Notes: generated from the letters alone by a model not told the origin. A stretch of DNA of 64,000 nt from Haploplasma axanthum (GCF_900660745.1 NZ_LR215048.1:1612001-1676000), one strand, 5' to 3'. Positions 27,241-36,678 are shown, numbered from the stretch's first letter. Translations and numbers: made by a program.

Positions 27241-28581
27241 TTATGCACCTAGTCCAGCTTTTGTTTTATATGAAGCTTCTGCTTCTTTTAATGCATCTAA
27301 AATTGGTTTATTATTATTCCAAATTTCTTTTACTAATGTTTCTGCTGGTTCCCAATAATAAGTTACTTGAGGAATTGTTGGCATTGGAACGGCATTTTCT
27401 AATTGCTTAGACATTGCCATCATTGCTTGATCTTCTAAAACACCGTCAATATTTGCAAGCAATTCATTTTTTAAGGCTGGTAATTTTGATTTATATTCAA
27501 ATTGAAGTTGCATTGCAATATCTGAACTTAAGAATTCAACAAATTTAATTGCATCTTCTTTATTCTTAGAATATTTATACACGGCAGCCATAACTGCTCC
27601 AGCAAATGGTTTTGTTTCTTTACCATTAATTGTTGGAAGTTGTGCTACGCCAAAGTCAATTTTCTTATTTTTAAACCCTTCCATATTCCATGGTCCACCA
27701 ATTACATAAGGGATTTTACCTTCTTCAAATAACGTTGCTCCATTGATAGAATCATGTGTTCCGTTACCTGTTGTTATTGGTTTTAACTGTTCTTTTAACC
27801 ACGTCATTCCATCACTTAAACTTTCAAACCCAACTGATGATGGATTATTTAAACTTGGTCCAAATGGAGTCCAATCAAATGCCGAATAAATATGTTGCAT
27901 GAAATAACTATCAGCCCAGTGATTACTAATTCCTAAATAATAGTTTCCTAATTGTGCATTAGTTGATGTTCCACCTTGAACAACTGTTGAATTCCAAGTT
28001 TTTGCTTGTTCTATTAATTCCTCATAAGTTGTTACAGGTTCACCAGTAACTAATTTTTTATTATAGTATAGTCCAATTGATTCTAACGACATTGGAACTG
28101 CATATAATCTTTCTACGGCATTTGGATTACTTGGATCAAATGAACCTGTTGATTCATCATATTTTAAAGTTGCAATACTTGTTCCAAGTTCATGTGCACG
28201 TTCTTTAATTTTTGTTGCAGTTGCTGTTGGTAGAGGAAAAACTAAATCTTCTAAAACAGCTTGTGCTAAATGATCATGTGGAAATTGGAATACATCGGCA
28301 CCATTTCCTGAAGGTCCAAAAGTCTTTAGATGCTCTCTGGCATCAACAGAACCTTTATGTTGATGTTCAACAATTATGTTTGGATATAATTTATTAAACT
28401 CCTTAATAACTGCTTCCATATAATCTCCAGCCTCATCATCAATCCATACTCTAATTACTGATTTTTTTGCTTTTGATTCTGAGAAGTCAACTTCTTCTCC
28501 ATTCTTACCTACTTTTTCTTTACATGAGACTAAAAAGAGGGCTCCAACAAATACTAAAAATATACTTAATGCTTTTTTCAT
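27241..28581 (-). CDS. malE: Maltodextrin-binding lipoprotein MalE
   Basis: Lipobox LVSC (Cys20), then a group-1 solute-binding fold of about 427 residues with IRVWIDDEAGDY, GADVFQFPHD and YVIGGPWNM. It delivers maltodextrins to MalFG at the outer face of the membrane. I chose the ATG at 28581, preceded by GAGGTT; the frame start at 28596 overlaps the upstream gene. It is the second gene of the operon that starts with the starch-binding protein, and is followed by an internal terminator that should favour its expression over the permeases. Confidence 0.93.
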   Translation of the reverse strand: MKKALSIFLVFVGALFLVSCKEKVGKNGEEVDFSESKAKKSVIRVWIDDEAGDYMEAVIKEFNKLYPNIIVEHQHKGSVDAREHLKTFGPSGNGADVFQFPHDHLAQAVLEDLVFPLPTATATKIKERAHELGTSIATLKYDESTGSFDPSNPNAVERLYAVPMSLESIGLYYNKKLVTGEPVTTYEELIEQAKTWNSTVVQGGTSTNAQLGNYYLGISNHWADSYFMQHIYSAFDWTPFGPSLNNPSSVGFESLSDGMTWLKEQLKPITTGNGTHDSINGATLFEEGKIPYVIGGPWNMEGFKNKKIDFGVAQLPTINGKETKPFAGAVMAAVYKYSKNKEDAIKFVEFLSSDIAMQLQFEYKSKLPALKNELLANIDGVLEDQAMMAMSKQLENAVPMPTIPQVTYYWEPAETLVKEIWNNNKPILDALKEAEASYKTKAGLGA

Positions 28582-28592
28582 GTTAATTAACC

Positions 28593-30188
28593 TCACTTAA
28601 TCTTTCTTGTTACTCTAAATGTGAATTTTTCTTGTGCAATATTTCCCCAAGCATCTTCAACTTGAACCATAATTACATAATCACCTTCAATATTTGTGTT
28701 AAGTTTTGAAAATTCACCACTTGGAACATAAAAATGTTGTGTTAAATCGCCATCACGATTGTCTGTTACCATAATAATCGGGAATTTATTTTGATCAAAC
28801 TTTTTATTCCAAGCAATTTCAATAATTCTATCTGCTTCAGCTACACCAGAGAAATTAGGTGAAACAAATCTAATTACTGGTTTTTCTCTATCCAAATCAA
28901 GCTCTAATTCTGCTTCTCTTGGTGTTTCTAAATCTCCATCATTAAAGAAAACTTTGTATCGTTTATTAATATCTAAATCATTTTTTAAAGTAATAACAAA
29001 ATCCTTCAATGTCTTGTTTGATGTTCCTTTTGCATAGTCAACACTTTCAAATGCAATTTCTTCACCATATGTTTCAGTAGTAGCATCTACTGCTGATGTT
29101 ATTTCTTTAATTTTAAACCAGCTTTTAATTTTATTATCTGCTGCTAGTTTTTCATCATCAGTTTCGGCTAATACATATAGGTTTTGTAACTCTTGATTTG
29201 TTTGAACAATTACTGTTCTTTTATCTATTGCATATGTTCCACTTGCCTCTTTACCTTGAGCCTTAGGAGTAAATCCTACTAATTCAAATGCGAATGCTTC
29301 TTTTCTAAATGATTCAGGATTATTCACCCAAACATTATTCATTGTTGTATTATTATTTCCTTTGTTTACAACATATACAAAATCTAATTGACCTGTAGCT
29401 TTTTTATTTTCAATATACGCTGCGTTGTCTTCTGTATTTGGTTTAATATCCCCTGTTTTTTTACTGTTGTCACCATCTCCATAGTATAAAAGTGCAACTG
29501 GCTCTTTTTCTAAATCTTCATAATATAAAATCCCAGCTTTAATGAATGTTCCAACTGTTGATTTTCCTGCATTGTTAAAAATCTTCAAAGGATTATTCCA
29601 TCCCACAGCATTACTTGATGCTTCAAAACCATCACTATGAACTCCTAAGTTTTCTTCATAACTATTAGTTGGATCATAATAAACAATAACTATTCCTTGC
29701 TTATCAGGATTTGCAACAATATATGTTGATTCCCCATCTGCATCTTTTTCTTCATTTGTTCTTGTATTACTTCCTTCGAAAACATAAATATGAACTGTTT
29801 TATCAGCAACAACTACAGAATTTTGAATCTCGTGATTTGCATATTTTCTACTCCAGTTTTGCACTTCGGTTTCTTGACCTACATTATCAAAACCAACTGC
29901 TTGAAATCCCATTGAACCTTCACTTCTAACTGGAACATCATTCAATTCCCAGAAAATTCCAAAATCATCTGTTTTTGTTTTTTCACTTAATGCTGTTGGT
30001 CCTTTAATACCTTCTGCCCAAGTATCAGCTCCAATTCCCCACGTATTTAAGCCGACATCTTCGTATTCACCATCTAATTTTTGAAAATGAATAACTAAAT
30101 TACCTTTACCTTCGGCTCTTACACTAACTGTTTGTACTAGTAAAACTGATGATATCGCCATCAATAAAACACATAAAAACTTTTTCAT
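28593..30188 (-). CDS. Secreted starch-binding-like protein, first gene of the mal operon
   Basis: 531 residues with a signal peptide (about 1-25, no lipobox). Residues about 30-135 (LVIHFQK, then GLNTWGIG) and about 165-280 (IVIVYYDPTNSY, VGWNNPLKIFNNAG) resemble CBM41/pullulanase-associated starch-binding domains. The C-terminal roughly 90 residues form an Ig-like repeat (VTDNRDGDL, then VEDAWGNIA). No catalytic domain or membrane anchor is seen. It leads an operon with malEFG, glgP and an amylase, so I infer that it holds starch or dextrin near the cell, comparable in role to SusE/F. Function is inferred from domain resemblance. Confidence 0.7.
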   Translation of the reverse strand: MKKFLCVLLMAISSVLLVQTVSVRAEGKGNLVIHFQKLDGEYEDVGLNTWGIGADTWAEGIKGPTALSEKTKTDDFGIFWELNDVPVRSEGSMGFQAVGFDNVGQETEVQNWSRKYANHEIQNSVVVADKTVHIYVFEGSNTRTNEEKDADGESTYIVANPDKQGIVIVYYDPTNSYEENLGVHSDGFEASSNAVGWNNPLKIFNNAGKSTVGTFIKAGILYYEDLEKEPVALLYYGDGDNSKKTGDIKPNTEDNAAYIENKKATGQLDFVYVVNKGNNNTTMNNVWVNNPESFRKEAFAFELVGFTPKAQGKEASGTYAIDKRTVIVQTNQELQNLYVLAETDDEKLAADNKIKSWFKIKEITSAVDATTETYGEEIAFESVDYAKGTSNKTLKDFVITLKNDLDINKRYKVFFNDGDLETPREAELELDLDREKPVIRFVSPNFSGVAEADRIIEIAWNKKFDQNKFPIIMVTDNRDGDLTQHFYVPSGEFSKLNTNIEGDYVIMVQVEDAWGNIAQEKFTFRVTRKIK

Positions 30189-30264
30189 TTTTTCCTCCTT
30201 TTGTATGAGATCAAGTTTGATATCTCATTTTGACATCTTGATAATATCATATTATAAGTCTTAA

Positions 30265-30306
30265 TGTAAACGCTTTATCACTTTTTCTTCTTTGCAACCG
30301 GTTTCA
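30265..30306. promoter_or_regulatory. Divergent operator region between starch-binding operon and pullulanase
   Basis: TGCAACCGGTTTCA (30293-30306) fits the cre/LacI pattern TGNAANCGNWWNCA fully and contains the palindrome AACCGGTT. TGTAAACGCTTTATCA (30265-30280) is a second site whose minus strand includes TTTACA, the likely -35 box of the starch-binding operon (TTTACA, 18-base spacer, TATTAT). Joint MalR and/or CcpA control of both transcripts is likely. Confidence 0.6.
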
Positions 30307-30379
30307 TAATACATATATGGGAATATCAATTTTTTAAAGTTTTTTTTATGATATTATTATGGCATAACAGGAGGTTAAA

Positions 30380-33304
30380 ATGAAAAAGATACTATGTAGT
30401 TTTATGTTGTTAATTATGAGTATTTTTATGGTTACTACTCATATTTATGCTTTATCTAATGATATTGAAATAATTAGAATTCATTATTTTAGATATGACA
30501 AAAAATATGACGGTTTTAACATATGGCTTTGGGAAAGCGAACCAACAAGTAGTGGAGGAATTCAATTTGATTTTTCAAATACAAACGTTGATGAGTATGG
30601 AGCTTGGATAGATATTGATTTTAAAACTAACTATCCATCAGCAACCAAATTAGGTATAATAATAAAAAAAGGAGGATGGGACGGATACCGTGAAATAGGA
30701 GGAGACCGTTTCATAGATTTGAGCAAAATGGAAATAAAAAACAAAAAAGGAAATGTATATACTGTTCAAGATGATATTCAAATTGGTTTAAGTGATAATG
30801 ATTTAGCAAATAATATTCCAGATTATAGCCCTAAAATATTATCAGCTTCTTTTACTAATAATAAAGAAATAGTAATTCAAACTAGCAATCAAATAAATTC
30901 ATACAATTTTTACAAGAATAACGTTATTCTTCAAAGCGGTACCAATCAATCAATTAATTTCAAAATCACACTTAACGAACCTATTGATTTATTAAGCAGT
31001 TATAGTATTGAAGTTGTTTTTGATGATAATACAACATCAAGAAGAAATATTTCAATTCAAAATCTTTATGATACGAAAGAATTCGAAGATGCATTCACAT
31101 ATAATGATGCTTTAGGTTATATTTATTCACAAAATAAAACTATTTTCAGGTTATGGGCTCCACTGAGCGAAAAAGTTACATTAAATCTTTATAATCAAGG
31201 ACATCCAAACTATTCTAATAACGGAACAAAAATTGATGAACTAATTCCATATAAATCAATTGATCTTAAACAAATAAATAATGGGGCATGGGAGGTAACT
31301 GTTGATGGTAATTTAGCAAATAAATACTATACATACACAGTGACAAATTATGGAGTTTCAAATGAAGTAACTGATCCTTATTCATATTCAACTGGTGCTA
31401 ACGGTCTTAGATCAATGGTTGTAAGTTTTAGCGAAACTAATCCAGAAAATTGGGAATATAATAAACGCCCAAATACAATTAAAAATTTAACTGATTACAT
31501 TGTTTACGAACTTCATGTTAGAGATTTAACAACACATTCATCTTGGAATGGTCACGAAGACTATCGAGGCAAATTTTTAGGTTTTACAGAAACTGGAACA
31601 ACATATACTAAAAATGGTACTACTGTTACTACTGGTATTGATCATATAGCTGAATTAGGTGTTAATGCTGTTCAATTACTTCCAATCTTTGATTTCGGCT
31701 ATATTGATGAAGTGGCTATTAAAAACGATCCAAACTATACAGATACATTCAATTGGGGTTATATGCCATATCACTTTAATACTTTAGAAGGTTCTTATTC
31801 AACTAATCCATTTGATGGAGCAAATCGTATCAATGAATTCAAACAGCTAGTTAATTCATTACATGAAAAAGACATTAGAGTTATTATGGACGTAGTTTAT
31901 AACCATACTGGTGAATCGGAAAACTCGAATTTCAACAAAATATTACCAGGCTACTTCCATAGAATGAAAAGTGATGGATCATTCTCAAATGGTAGTGGAA
32001 CAGGTAATGAAACAGCTTCTGAAAGATCCATGGTTAGAAAGTTTATGGTTGATTCTGTGAAATTCTTAGCAACAGAATATAACCTTTCTGGTTTCAGATT
32101 TGATTTAATGGCTCTTCATGATTCTGAAACAATGCAACAAATCCGTGACATGTTAACTGAAATTGATCCAACAATTGCTATTTATGGTGAACCATGGGAT
32201 GCAGGTGGCGCTGCAATTTCAGAAAAAGATGCTGCAGGAAAAAAGAATATCAAAAATATGGAAGGCGTTGGAGCATTTAATGATATTACAAGAGATGCAA
32301 TCAAAGGATCCGTTTTCAACGAGAGTGAAGGTGCTTGGTTACAAGGAACAAATACTGCTTCATTTGTTGAAGATATTAAATACGGAATTGTTGGTGGTGT
32401 AGAACATAAAGAAGTTAATATTCAAGATAAATGGCATTTAAGTCCTGAAAAAACAATCAATTATGTAAGTGCGCATGATAACAATACTCTTTACGATAAA
32501 TTAAAACTAACAAAAGTTCCAAACTCAAGAATCAAAGATTTACAAATCCAAGCAAATGCAATAATTCTTACCTCTCAAGGAATACCATTCCTTCATGCTG
32601 GTGTTGAATTTATGAGATCAAAACCTAAAGAATCCGGTGGATATGATGAAAACTCATATGAATCACCAGATTCTGTTAACCAGTTAAGATGGGACCGCAA
32701 AGCAGAATATGTCGATGTTTTTGAATACTATAAAACTTTAATTTTTATTAGAAAAACATATCCTCAGTTTAGAATGCTCAATAAAAATGATATTGCTTCT
32801 TCTATCAAGTTCATCAATACAAACAGTAGTAATATTATAGCTTTCGGGATTAATAATCCAACAATGCCTAAAGTAGTTGTTATTCATTCTGGTCAAACAA
32901 AAGGTAACGAATCAGTACAATTACCAAATGGAATAAAATATCGTCAATTAACTTCTCATCAATCACATAGTATTTTCGGTTTAAATGAAGTTTCAGATAT
33001 CTTTTATACTTTACCAAACACAACATCAATTCTAATTGAAAACAAGTCTATCAATGATGTTTCATTAAAAAAAGATATTGTAAAAATTAAAAAAGGGAAA
33101 TCCTTTAATCCTATTGATAATCTAAATTATGACAAAGATAAATATAATGTATTTACATCATCATTTTATAATACAAACATATCTGGTACTTATGTTATTT
33201 CATTAACTGTTGTTGATAAAGAAGGTAACTTCTTACCTTTAGAATATATTCTTAATATTGACTCTAAAATTAAAGTTACTTTAAACGGAGAAATTAATGT
33301 ATGA
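30380..33304 (+). CDS. pulA: Secreted pullulanase type I (GH13_14)
   Basis: 974 residues with a signal peptide (about 1-26). In order come a CBM41-like N-terminal domain (about 30-140), a CBM48-like domain (about 235-330, YIYSQNKTIFRLWAP) and a GH13 barrel with the pullulanase motif FNWGYMPYHF and VVYNHTGES. Asp in GFRFDLM, Glu in YGEPWD and Asp in SAHDN complete the triad. The C-terminal roughly 100 residues look Ig-like. It debranches alpha-1,6 links in pullulan or starch outside the cell. No membrane anchor is present. The stop overlaps the next lipoprotein start (ATGA). Shine-Dalgarno AGGAGG precedes the ATG. Confidence 0.93.
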   Translation: MKKILCSFMLLIMSIFMVTTHIYALSNDIEIIRIHYFRYDKKYDGFNIWLWESEPTSSGGIQFDFSNTNVDEYGAWIDIDFKTNYPSATKLGIIIKKGGWDGYREIGGDRFIDLSKMEIKNKKGNVYTVQDDIQIGLSDNDLANNIPDYSPKILSASFTNNKEIVIQTSNQINSYNFYKNNVILQSGTNQSINFKITLNEPIDLLSSYSIEVVFDDNTTSRRNISIQNLYDTKEFEDAFTYNDALGYIYSQNKTIFRLWAPLSEKVTLNLYNQGHPNYSNNGTKIDELIPYKSIDLKQINNGAWEVTVDGNLANKYYTYTVTNYGVSNEVTDPYSYSTGANGLRSMVVSFSETNPENWEYNKRPNTIKNLTDYIVYELHVRDLTTHSSWNGHEDYRGKFLGFTETGTTYTKNGTTVTTGIDHIAELGVNAVQLLPIFDFGYIDEVAIKNDPNYTDTFNWGYMPYHFNTLEGSYSTNPFDGANRINEFKQLVNSLHEKDIRVIMDVVYNHTGESENSNFNKILPGYFHRMKSDGSFSNGSGTGNETASERSMVRKFMVDSVKFLATEYNLSGFRFDLMALHDSETMQQIRDMLTEIDPTIAIYGEPWDAGGAAISEKDAAGKKNIKNMEGVGAFNDITRDAIKGSVFNESEGAWLQGTNTASFVEDIKYGIVGGVEHKEVNIQDKWHLSPEKTINYVSAHDNNTLYDKLKLTKVPNSRIKDLQIQANAIILTSQGIPFLHAGVEFMRSKPKESGGYDENSYESPDSVNQLRWDRKAEYVDVFEYYKTLIFIRKTYPQFRMLNKNDIASSIKFINTNSSNIIAFGINNPTMPKVVVIHSGQTKGNESVQLPNGIKYRQLTSHQSHSIFGLNEVSDIFYTLPNTTSILIENKSINDVSLKKDIVKIKKGKSFNPIDNLNYDKDKYNVFTSSFYNTNISGTYVISLTVVDKEGNFLPLEYILNIDSKIKVTLNGEINV

Positions 33305-33636
33305 AAAAAATTATTCTATTTTTATCAATAATTATATCTATTTTATTTTTAACCTCATGTGGGAAAAAAAATCAAAGTGTTGATATAATTGATCAAAAAT
33401 TTGAAGGTAATACTTATACTTTAACTTTAAATGTCAATAAAGATTTATCAAGTGATGAAACATATGAACTTGCATATAGTTCAGCAAGTGAAATATATTT
33501 ACAATTAAAAGATAAAATTCTTCAAAATAAAAGATACCTAAATATTATATTTATGGTAAATAACGAAGAAAAACTAAAATTAAACTTTGTTGTAAACGAA
33601 ACAATAGAACATCCAGGATTAAAACTATTAAATTAA
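33301..33636 (+). CDS. Small lipoprotein coupled to the pullulanase gene
   Basis: 111 residues with lipobox LTSC (Cys20). The mature part is about 90 residues and apparently beta-rich; I recognise no family. Its ATG overlaps the pullulanase stop codon by four bases, so the two are translationally coupled, and a strong terminator follows. The pullulanase lacks a membrane anchor, so a tethering or chaperone role is conceivable, but that is inference from position alone. Confidence 0.7.
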   Translation: MKKIILFLSIIISILFLTSCGKKNQSVDIIDQKFEGNTYTLTLNVNKDLSSDETYELAYSSASEIYLQLKDKILQNKRYLNIIFMVNNEEKLKLNFVVNETIEHPGLKLLN

Positions 33637-33645
33637 TTAAATTTA

Positions 33646-33679
33646 AATGAGTTATACTTATGTGTAGCTCATTTTTTTA
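33646..33679 (+). terminator. Terminator of the pullulanase operon
   Basis: A 12-bp stem with GU pairs (AATGAGTTATAC with GTGTAGCTCATT), a 4-base loop and a T7 run on the plus strand. Confidence 0.9.
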
Positions 33680-33680
33680 T

Positions 33681-33703
33681 AAAAAAAAGAGCATTAGCTC
33701 TTT
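33681..33703 (-). terminator. Terminator of the RDD/amylase/DUF1189 operon
   Basis: AAAGAGC and GCTCTTT form the stem, with an ATTA loop and a T8 run on the minus strand, reaching the DUF1189 stop codon. Confidence 0.85.
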
Positions 33704-33704
33704 A

Positions 33705-34529
33705 TTAAACAAATGTTTTCTTACCAAAAATCAACATAACTAACATCACTGTCATTCCTGTTGTTAACTGGAAAACAACTGGTCCAAACGGAAATGATAA
33801 CAGCCCTGAAAAGAATGCTAAAACTGAAGCTAAGCCCATTGAAAGTACTACAAACTTAATTGTATCTTTGAATGAGATAAAGTTTTGATATCCAAATCTA
33901 AATAATTGCACTAATCCTGAAAGAATTAAAACATAGATTACATTTACTAAAATCTGTGTTAGATTGTTTCTTACTATCGTATAAAAAACTGTATAACTTG
34001 AAAATGATTTCTCAATTGAACTAGCAAATTTTTCGAATAGTATTTTTTGGTTTTCTTGATTTGATATTTTAAGTTCTTTAAAACTAAATTGATCATCACT
34101 AAATCCTTTATAACCTATCGCCTCTAAAAACTTTCCTTTTCCATCAACATAAATAATACTTTCTTCACTTAAAATGATATGATTTTTATATTGAGTAATA
34201 TCTGTAATTTTTTCTTGATTATTAATTATATATGTTATGTCTTTATGCTTATTTTTATATACTTTTTGATCACCATTATTGATTAATTTTCCACCCTTAA
34301 TAACAATATCATTTGGCAAATCCCAATTAATAGGTATTTCTTTACTAAAATCTTCAATAACAAAATCTAATCTACTACCATCATTTTTAACTGCTTCGTA
34401 TGAAGCTGGGAAATTTGCTATTAACACTAAAACTATAAAATAAATAATAATTTTCCAAAATGGTTTATCTAAACTTTTTAAAAGTTTGGGAAATTCAAAC
34501 GAGTTTTTAAAATACTTAATTAGAAACAT
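33705..34529 (-). CDS. DUF1189 family membrane protein
   Basis: 274 residues. One N-terminal membrane helix (about 27-43) is followed by an extracytoplasmic domain (about 45-185) and four C-terminal membrane segments ending GKKTFV. This layout fits DUF1189, a family repeatedly found with maltose/maltodextrin genes in Firmicutes but without a proven function. The gene overlaps the end of the amylase gene by 14 bases, with its Shine-Dalgarno (GGGAG) inside it, so coupled expression with a surface amylase is likely. Confidence 0.78.
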   Translation of the reverse strand: MFLIKYFKNSFEFPKLLKSLDKPFWKIIIYFIVLVLIANFPASYEAVKNDGSRLDFVIEDFSKEIPINWDLPNDIVIKGGKLINNGDQKVYKNKHKDITYIINNQEKITDITQYKNHIILSEESIIYVDGKGKFLEAIGYKGFSDDQFSFKELKISNQENQKILFEKFASSIEKSFSSYTVFYTIVRNNLTQILVNVIYVLILSGLVQLFRFGYQNFISFKDTIKFVVLSMGLASVLAFFSGLLSFPFGPVVFQLTTGMTVMLVMLIFGKKTFV

Positions 34530-35997
34530 TTATATATTCTCCCAACTTATCAAATGGAATCTTAAATATTGCTGTTCCATAAGCACTAACCTCTTTACTA
34601 TTATAAAGTGCATCTAGTTCAATATCAACAACAATTTCTTTATCAGTAATATTATGAACAACTAATACTGCTTCTTTGTAATCATCAGTATCAATCGCTC
34701 TAATATATCCTTGATATCCCGTACCATTATAACTATAAAATAAATCTCCATCCATTAATGCTTTACTTTTCTTTCTTACAGAAATCATATCCTTATAAAC
34801 ATTATACATTGATGTTTCATCACTATTTTGATCTATTAAAGATTTTGTTGAATCATTACTTCCATCACTTGCAAGCCATGTGGTAGTTCGATTATCACCC
34901 CAAATAAATGGTTGTCTTCTATATTCATCATAGACAATCTTCCCATTTATTTCTTCACCTTCATATCTTGTTCCTTTTAATCCTAGTTCATCTCCATAAT
35001 AAATAAATGGGGATCCTTGTAAAGTCAATAATACACGAACCGCTTGTTTAAGTTTATCTACGTTTTGATATTCAATCATTGAGGCTATTCTATCTAAATC
35101 ATGATTACCTAAAAAAGGACTATCAACTAATTCTCTTGTATATTTTTTATATTCGTTATACATTCTTTCAAGATTTCTAGTTAATAAGTAGTTATTTGTT
35201 CCAACCCCAATTTTTTCTTTTATTTCTTTAGCTATATAGAAATTAAAAAATGATCCTTGACTTAAATAGTATTTCTTTAAAATGTTATAATCATATTCAA
35301 AAACTTCTCCAACAACAAAGCCACCTTTATTTTTTACATAAGCAGTTAGTTCAGTCATAAACTCTATATTTTCATTTTCAGCAGTTACACCAAATTCTTC
35401 AAACATATGCTTAACTGCATCAACTCTAAAACCATTTATCCCTAAATCCATATAAAAATCAACAATCTTATATATTTCATTTACAACATTTTCATTTCTT
35501 AAATTTAAATCAATTAATCCACCACCAAACGCTTGATAAGGCGTACTACCTTGCCACACATAATAATCTCGATAATCACCTTCATTACTTTTAGATGCTA
35601 AATACCAAGGATGTTGGTCTGAAGTATGATTAATCACTAAATCTAAAACAATTTTTATATCTTTCTTTTTTGCTTCAGTTATAAGTTCTTTCAAATCATC
35701 CATAGTACCATAATCACTATTTATTTTGAAAAAATCAATCGTATCATATCCGTGATATGTTCCAGATTCAAATATTGGCAGTAACCAAAGTGCAGTTACA
35801 CCTAAATCTTCAAAGTATGATAAATTTTCTGTAATACCCTTTAAATCTCCAATCCCATCATTATTACTATCTGCAAAAGACCTAACAAATAAAGTATAAT
35901 AAATATCATTATTATAAACTATCTTTTCTTCTTTCTTACATCCAAGCAAAAGAAATGACATTATAATCATTGTTGAAAATATTAATATTTTTTTCAT
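34516..35997 (-). CDS. Lipoprotein GH13 alpha-amylase
   Basis: Lipobox LLGC (Cys20) tethers the enzyme to the outer face of the membrane. The GH13 regions are intact: DLVINHTSD, nucleophile Asp in GFRVDAVKH, acid/base Glu in VVGEVFE and LGNHDLDR. 493 residues in total. It should cut starch or long dextrins at the surface before import. The start ATG at 35997 shares one base with the RDD gene stop codon (TGATG), with GAGGG as Shine-Dalgarno. The TTG at 36000 is less likely. Together with the secreted pullulanase and starch-binding protein it supplies MalE. Confidence 0.92.
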   Translation of the reverse strand: MKKILIFSTMIIMSFLLLGCKKEEKIVYNNDIYYTLFVRSFADSNNDGIGDLKGITENLSYFEDLGVTALWLLPIFESGTYHGYDTIDFFKINSDYGTMDDLKELITEAKKKDIKIVLDLVINHTSDQHPWYLASKSNEGDYRDYYVWQGSTPYQAFGGGLIDLNLRNENVVNEIYKIVDFYMDLGINGFRVDAVKHMFEEFGVTAENENIEFMTELTAYVKNKGGFVVGEVFEYDYNILKKYYLSQGSFFNFYIAKEIKEKIGVGTNNYLLTRNLERMYNEYKKYTRELVDSPFLGNHDLDRIASMIEYQNVDKLKQAVRVLLTLQGSPFIYYGDELGLKGTRYEGEEINGKIVYDEYRRQPFIWGDNRTTTWLASDGSNDSTKSLIDQNSDETSMYNVYKDMISVRKKSKALMDGDLFYSYNGTGYQGYIRAIDTDDYKEAVLVVHNITDKEIVVDIELDALYNSKEVSAYGTAIFKIPFDKLGEYINVSN

Positions 35998-36455
35998 CAA
36001 AACCCTCTTTTCTTCATACTTTCAGTCTTACCTAAATAATCATCATTATTTCTGTTTTTTTGTGTTTCTAAATCAATAGCTTTTGTTTTAAAAATATAAT
36101 CATGAATGGTTTTACTTACAGTTTTTTCCGAAAGAAAAAAATAGGCTATAACACTATATAGACCAAAAGTAACTAAACTTAAAGCTGTTTTGACTAATTC
36201 TCTAAGAATAGCCTTCCATACACTTATATCAGAACCATCATCATTTACTATCTTTATTTTTTGAATTCTTTTCCCGAATGTTTGTCCCCTTGAAAAAAAG
36301 TTTGGAACAATATTAACTAGTATATAAACTACTACTACAATTACAACCTTTAAGGTAACATTTTGTAATCCTAACGCTGCAATAATAACAGCAATCATCA
36401 ATGCTGAAATATCAATAGCAAAAGCCTTAACTCTTTTCTCAAATCTTGGTATCAT
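35997..36455 (-). CDS. RDD family membrane protein
   Basis: 152 residues with about three membrane segments. The N-terminal MIPRFEKRVKAFAIDISAL and the later RGQTFGKRIQKIKIV follow the RDD pattern (KRVxAxxID, TxGKRixxlkv). The family's role is poorly defined; some members act as ion exchangers. It is the first gene of the operon with the surface amylase and DUF1189, and its promoter carries a mal-type operator. Shine-Dalgarno GAGGTG precedes the ATG. Confidence 0.82.
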   Translation of the reverse strand: MIPRFEKRVKAFAIDISALMIAVIIAALGLQNVTLKVVIVVVVYILVNIVPNFFSRGQTFGKRIQKIKIVNDDGSDISVWKAILRELVKTALSLVTFGLYSVIAYFFLSEKTVSKTIHDYIFKTKAIDLETQKNRNNDDYLGKTESMKKRGF

Positions 36456-36479
36456 TTTTTCACCTCATATATATATTTT

Positions 36480-36514
36480 ATTATAACATAGAGAGTATAA
36501 TGAAACCGTTTTTA
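36480..36514 (-). promoter_or_regulatory. RDD/amylase promoter with mal-type operator
   Basis: The -10 box TATAAT lies at 36480-36485. The sequence TAAAAACGGTTTCA (36501-36514, minus strand) covers the -35 region and shares CGGTTTCA with the sites at 16776 and 30293. Binding there would block this promoter. Confidence 0.6.
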
Positions 36515-36569
36515 TTTTAATAAAAAAAAATCACTACATAATTTGGTTCTTGTTTTATACACTTTCATG

Positions 36570-36668
36570 TATAATATATTAAAATTACGAGGGTAGCACA
36601 ACCTCAAAATTATTATATCATGTAAATAGAAAAAAGACTGTATCTATTTTAACATTATACAGTCTTTT
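36570..36668 (+). ncRNA. Candidate small RNA in the gap between RDD and ATPase genes
   Basis: On the plus strand, TATAAT (36570-36575) is followed by a GAGG/CCTC hairpin with loop GTAGCACAA (36589-36605) and a 12-bp terminator hairpin, so a transcript of about 85-90 bases is possible. The -35 box is weak (TTCTTG at 17 bases). The loop recalls the T-box AGGGTGGNACC element only superficially, and no gene follows on this strand. This is a pattern-based guess. Confidence 0.25.
36632..36668. terminator. Terminator downstream of the MsmX-type ATPase gene
   Basis: A perfect 12-bp stem, AAAAGACTGTAT/ATACAGTCTTTT, with a 13-base loop and T-rich tracts on both strands. Confidence 0.85.
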
Positions 36669-36678
36669 ACTTATTTAC

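Noticed and set aside
36585-36606. T-box riboswitch element
   Set aside because: Only a loose likeness to the AGGGTGGNACC core; no specifier stem and no downstream gene on that strand.
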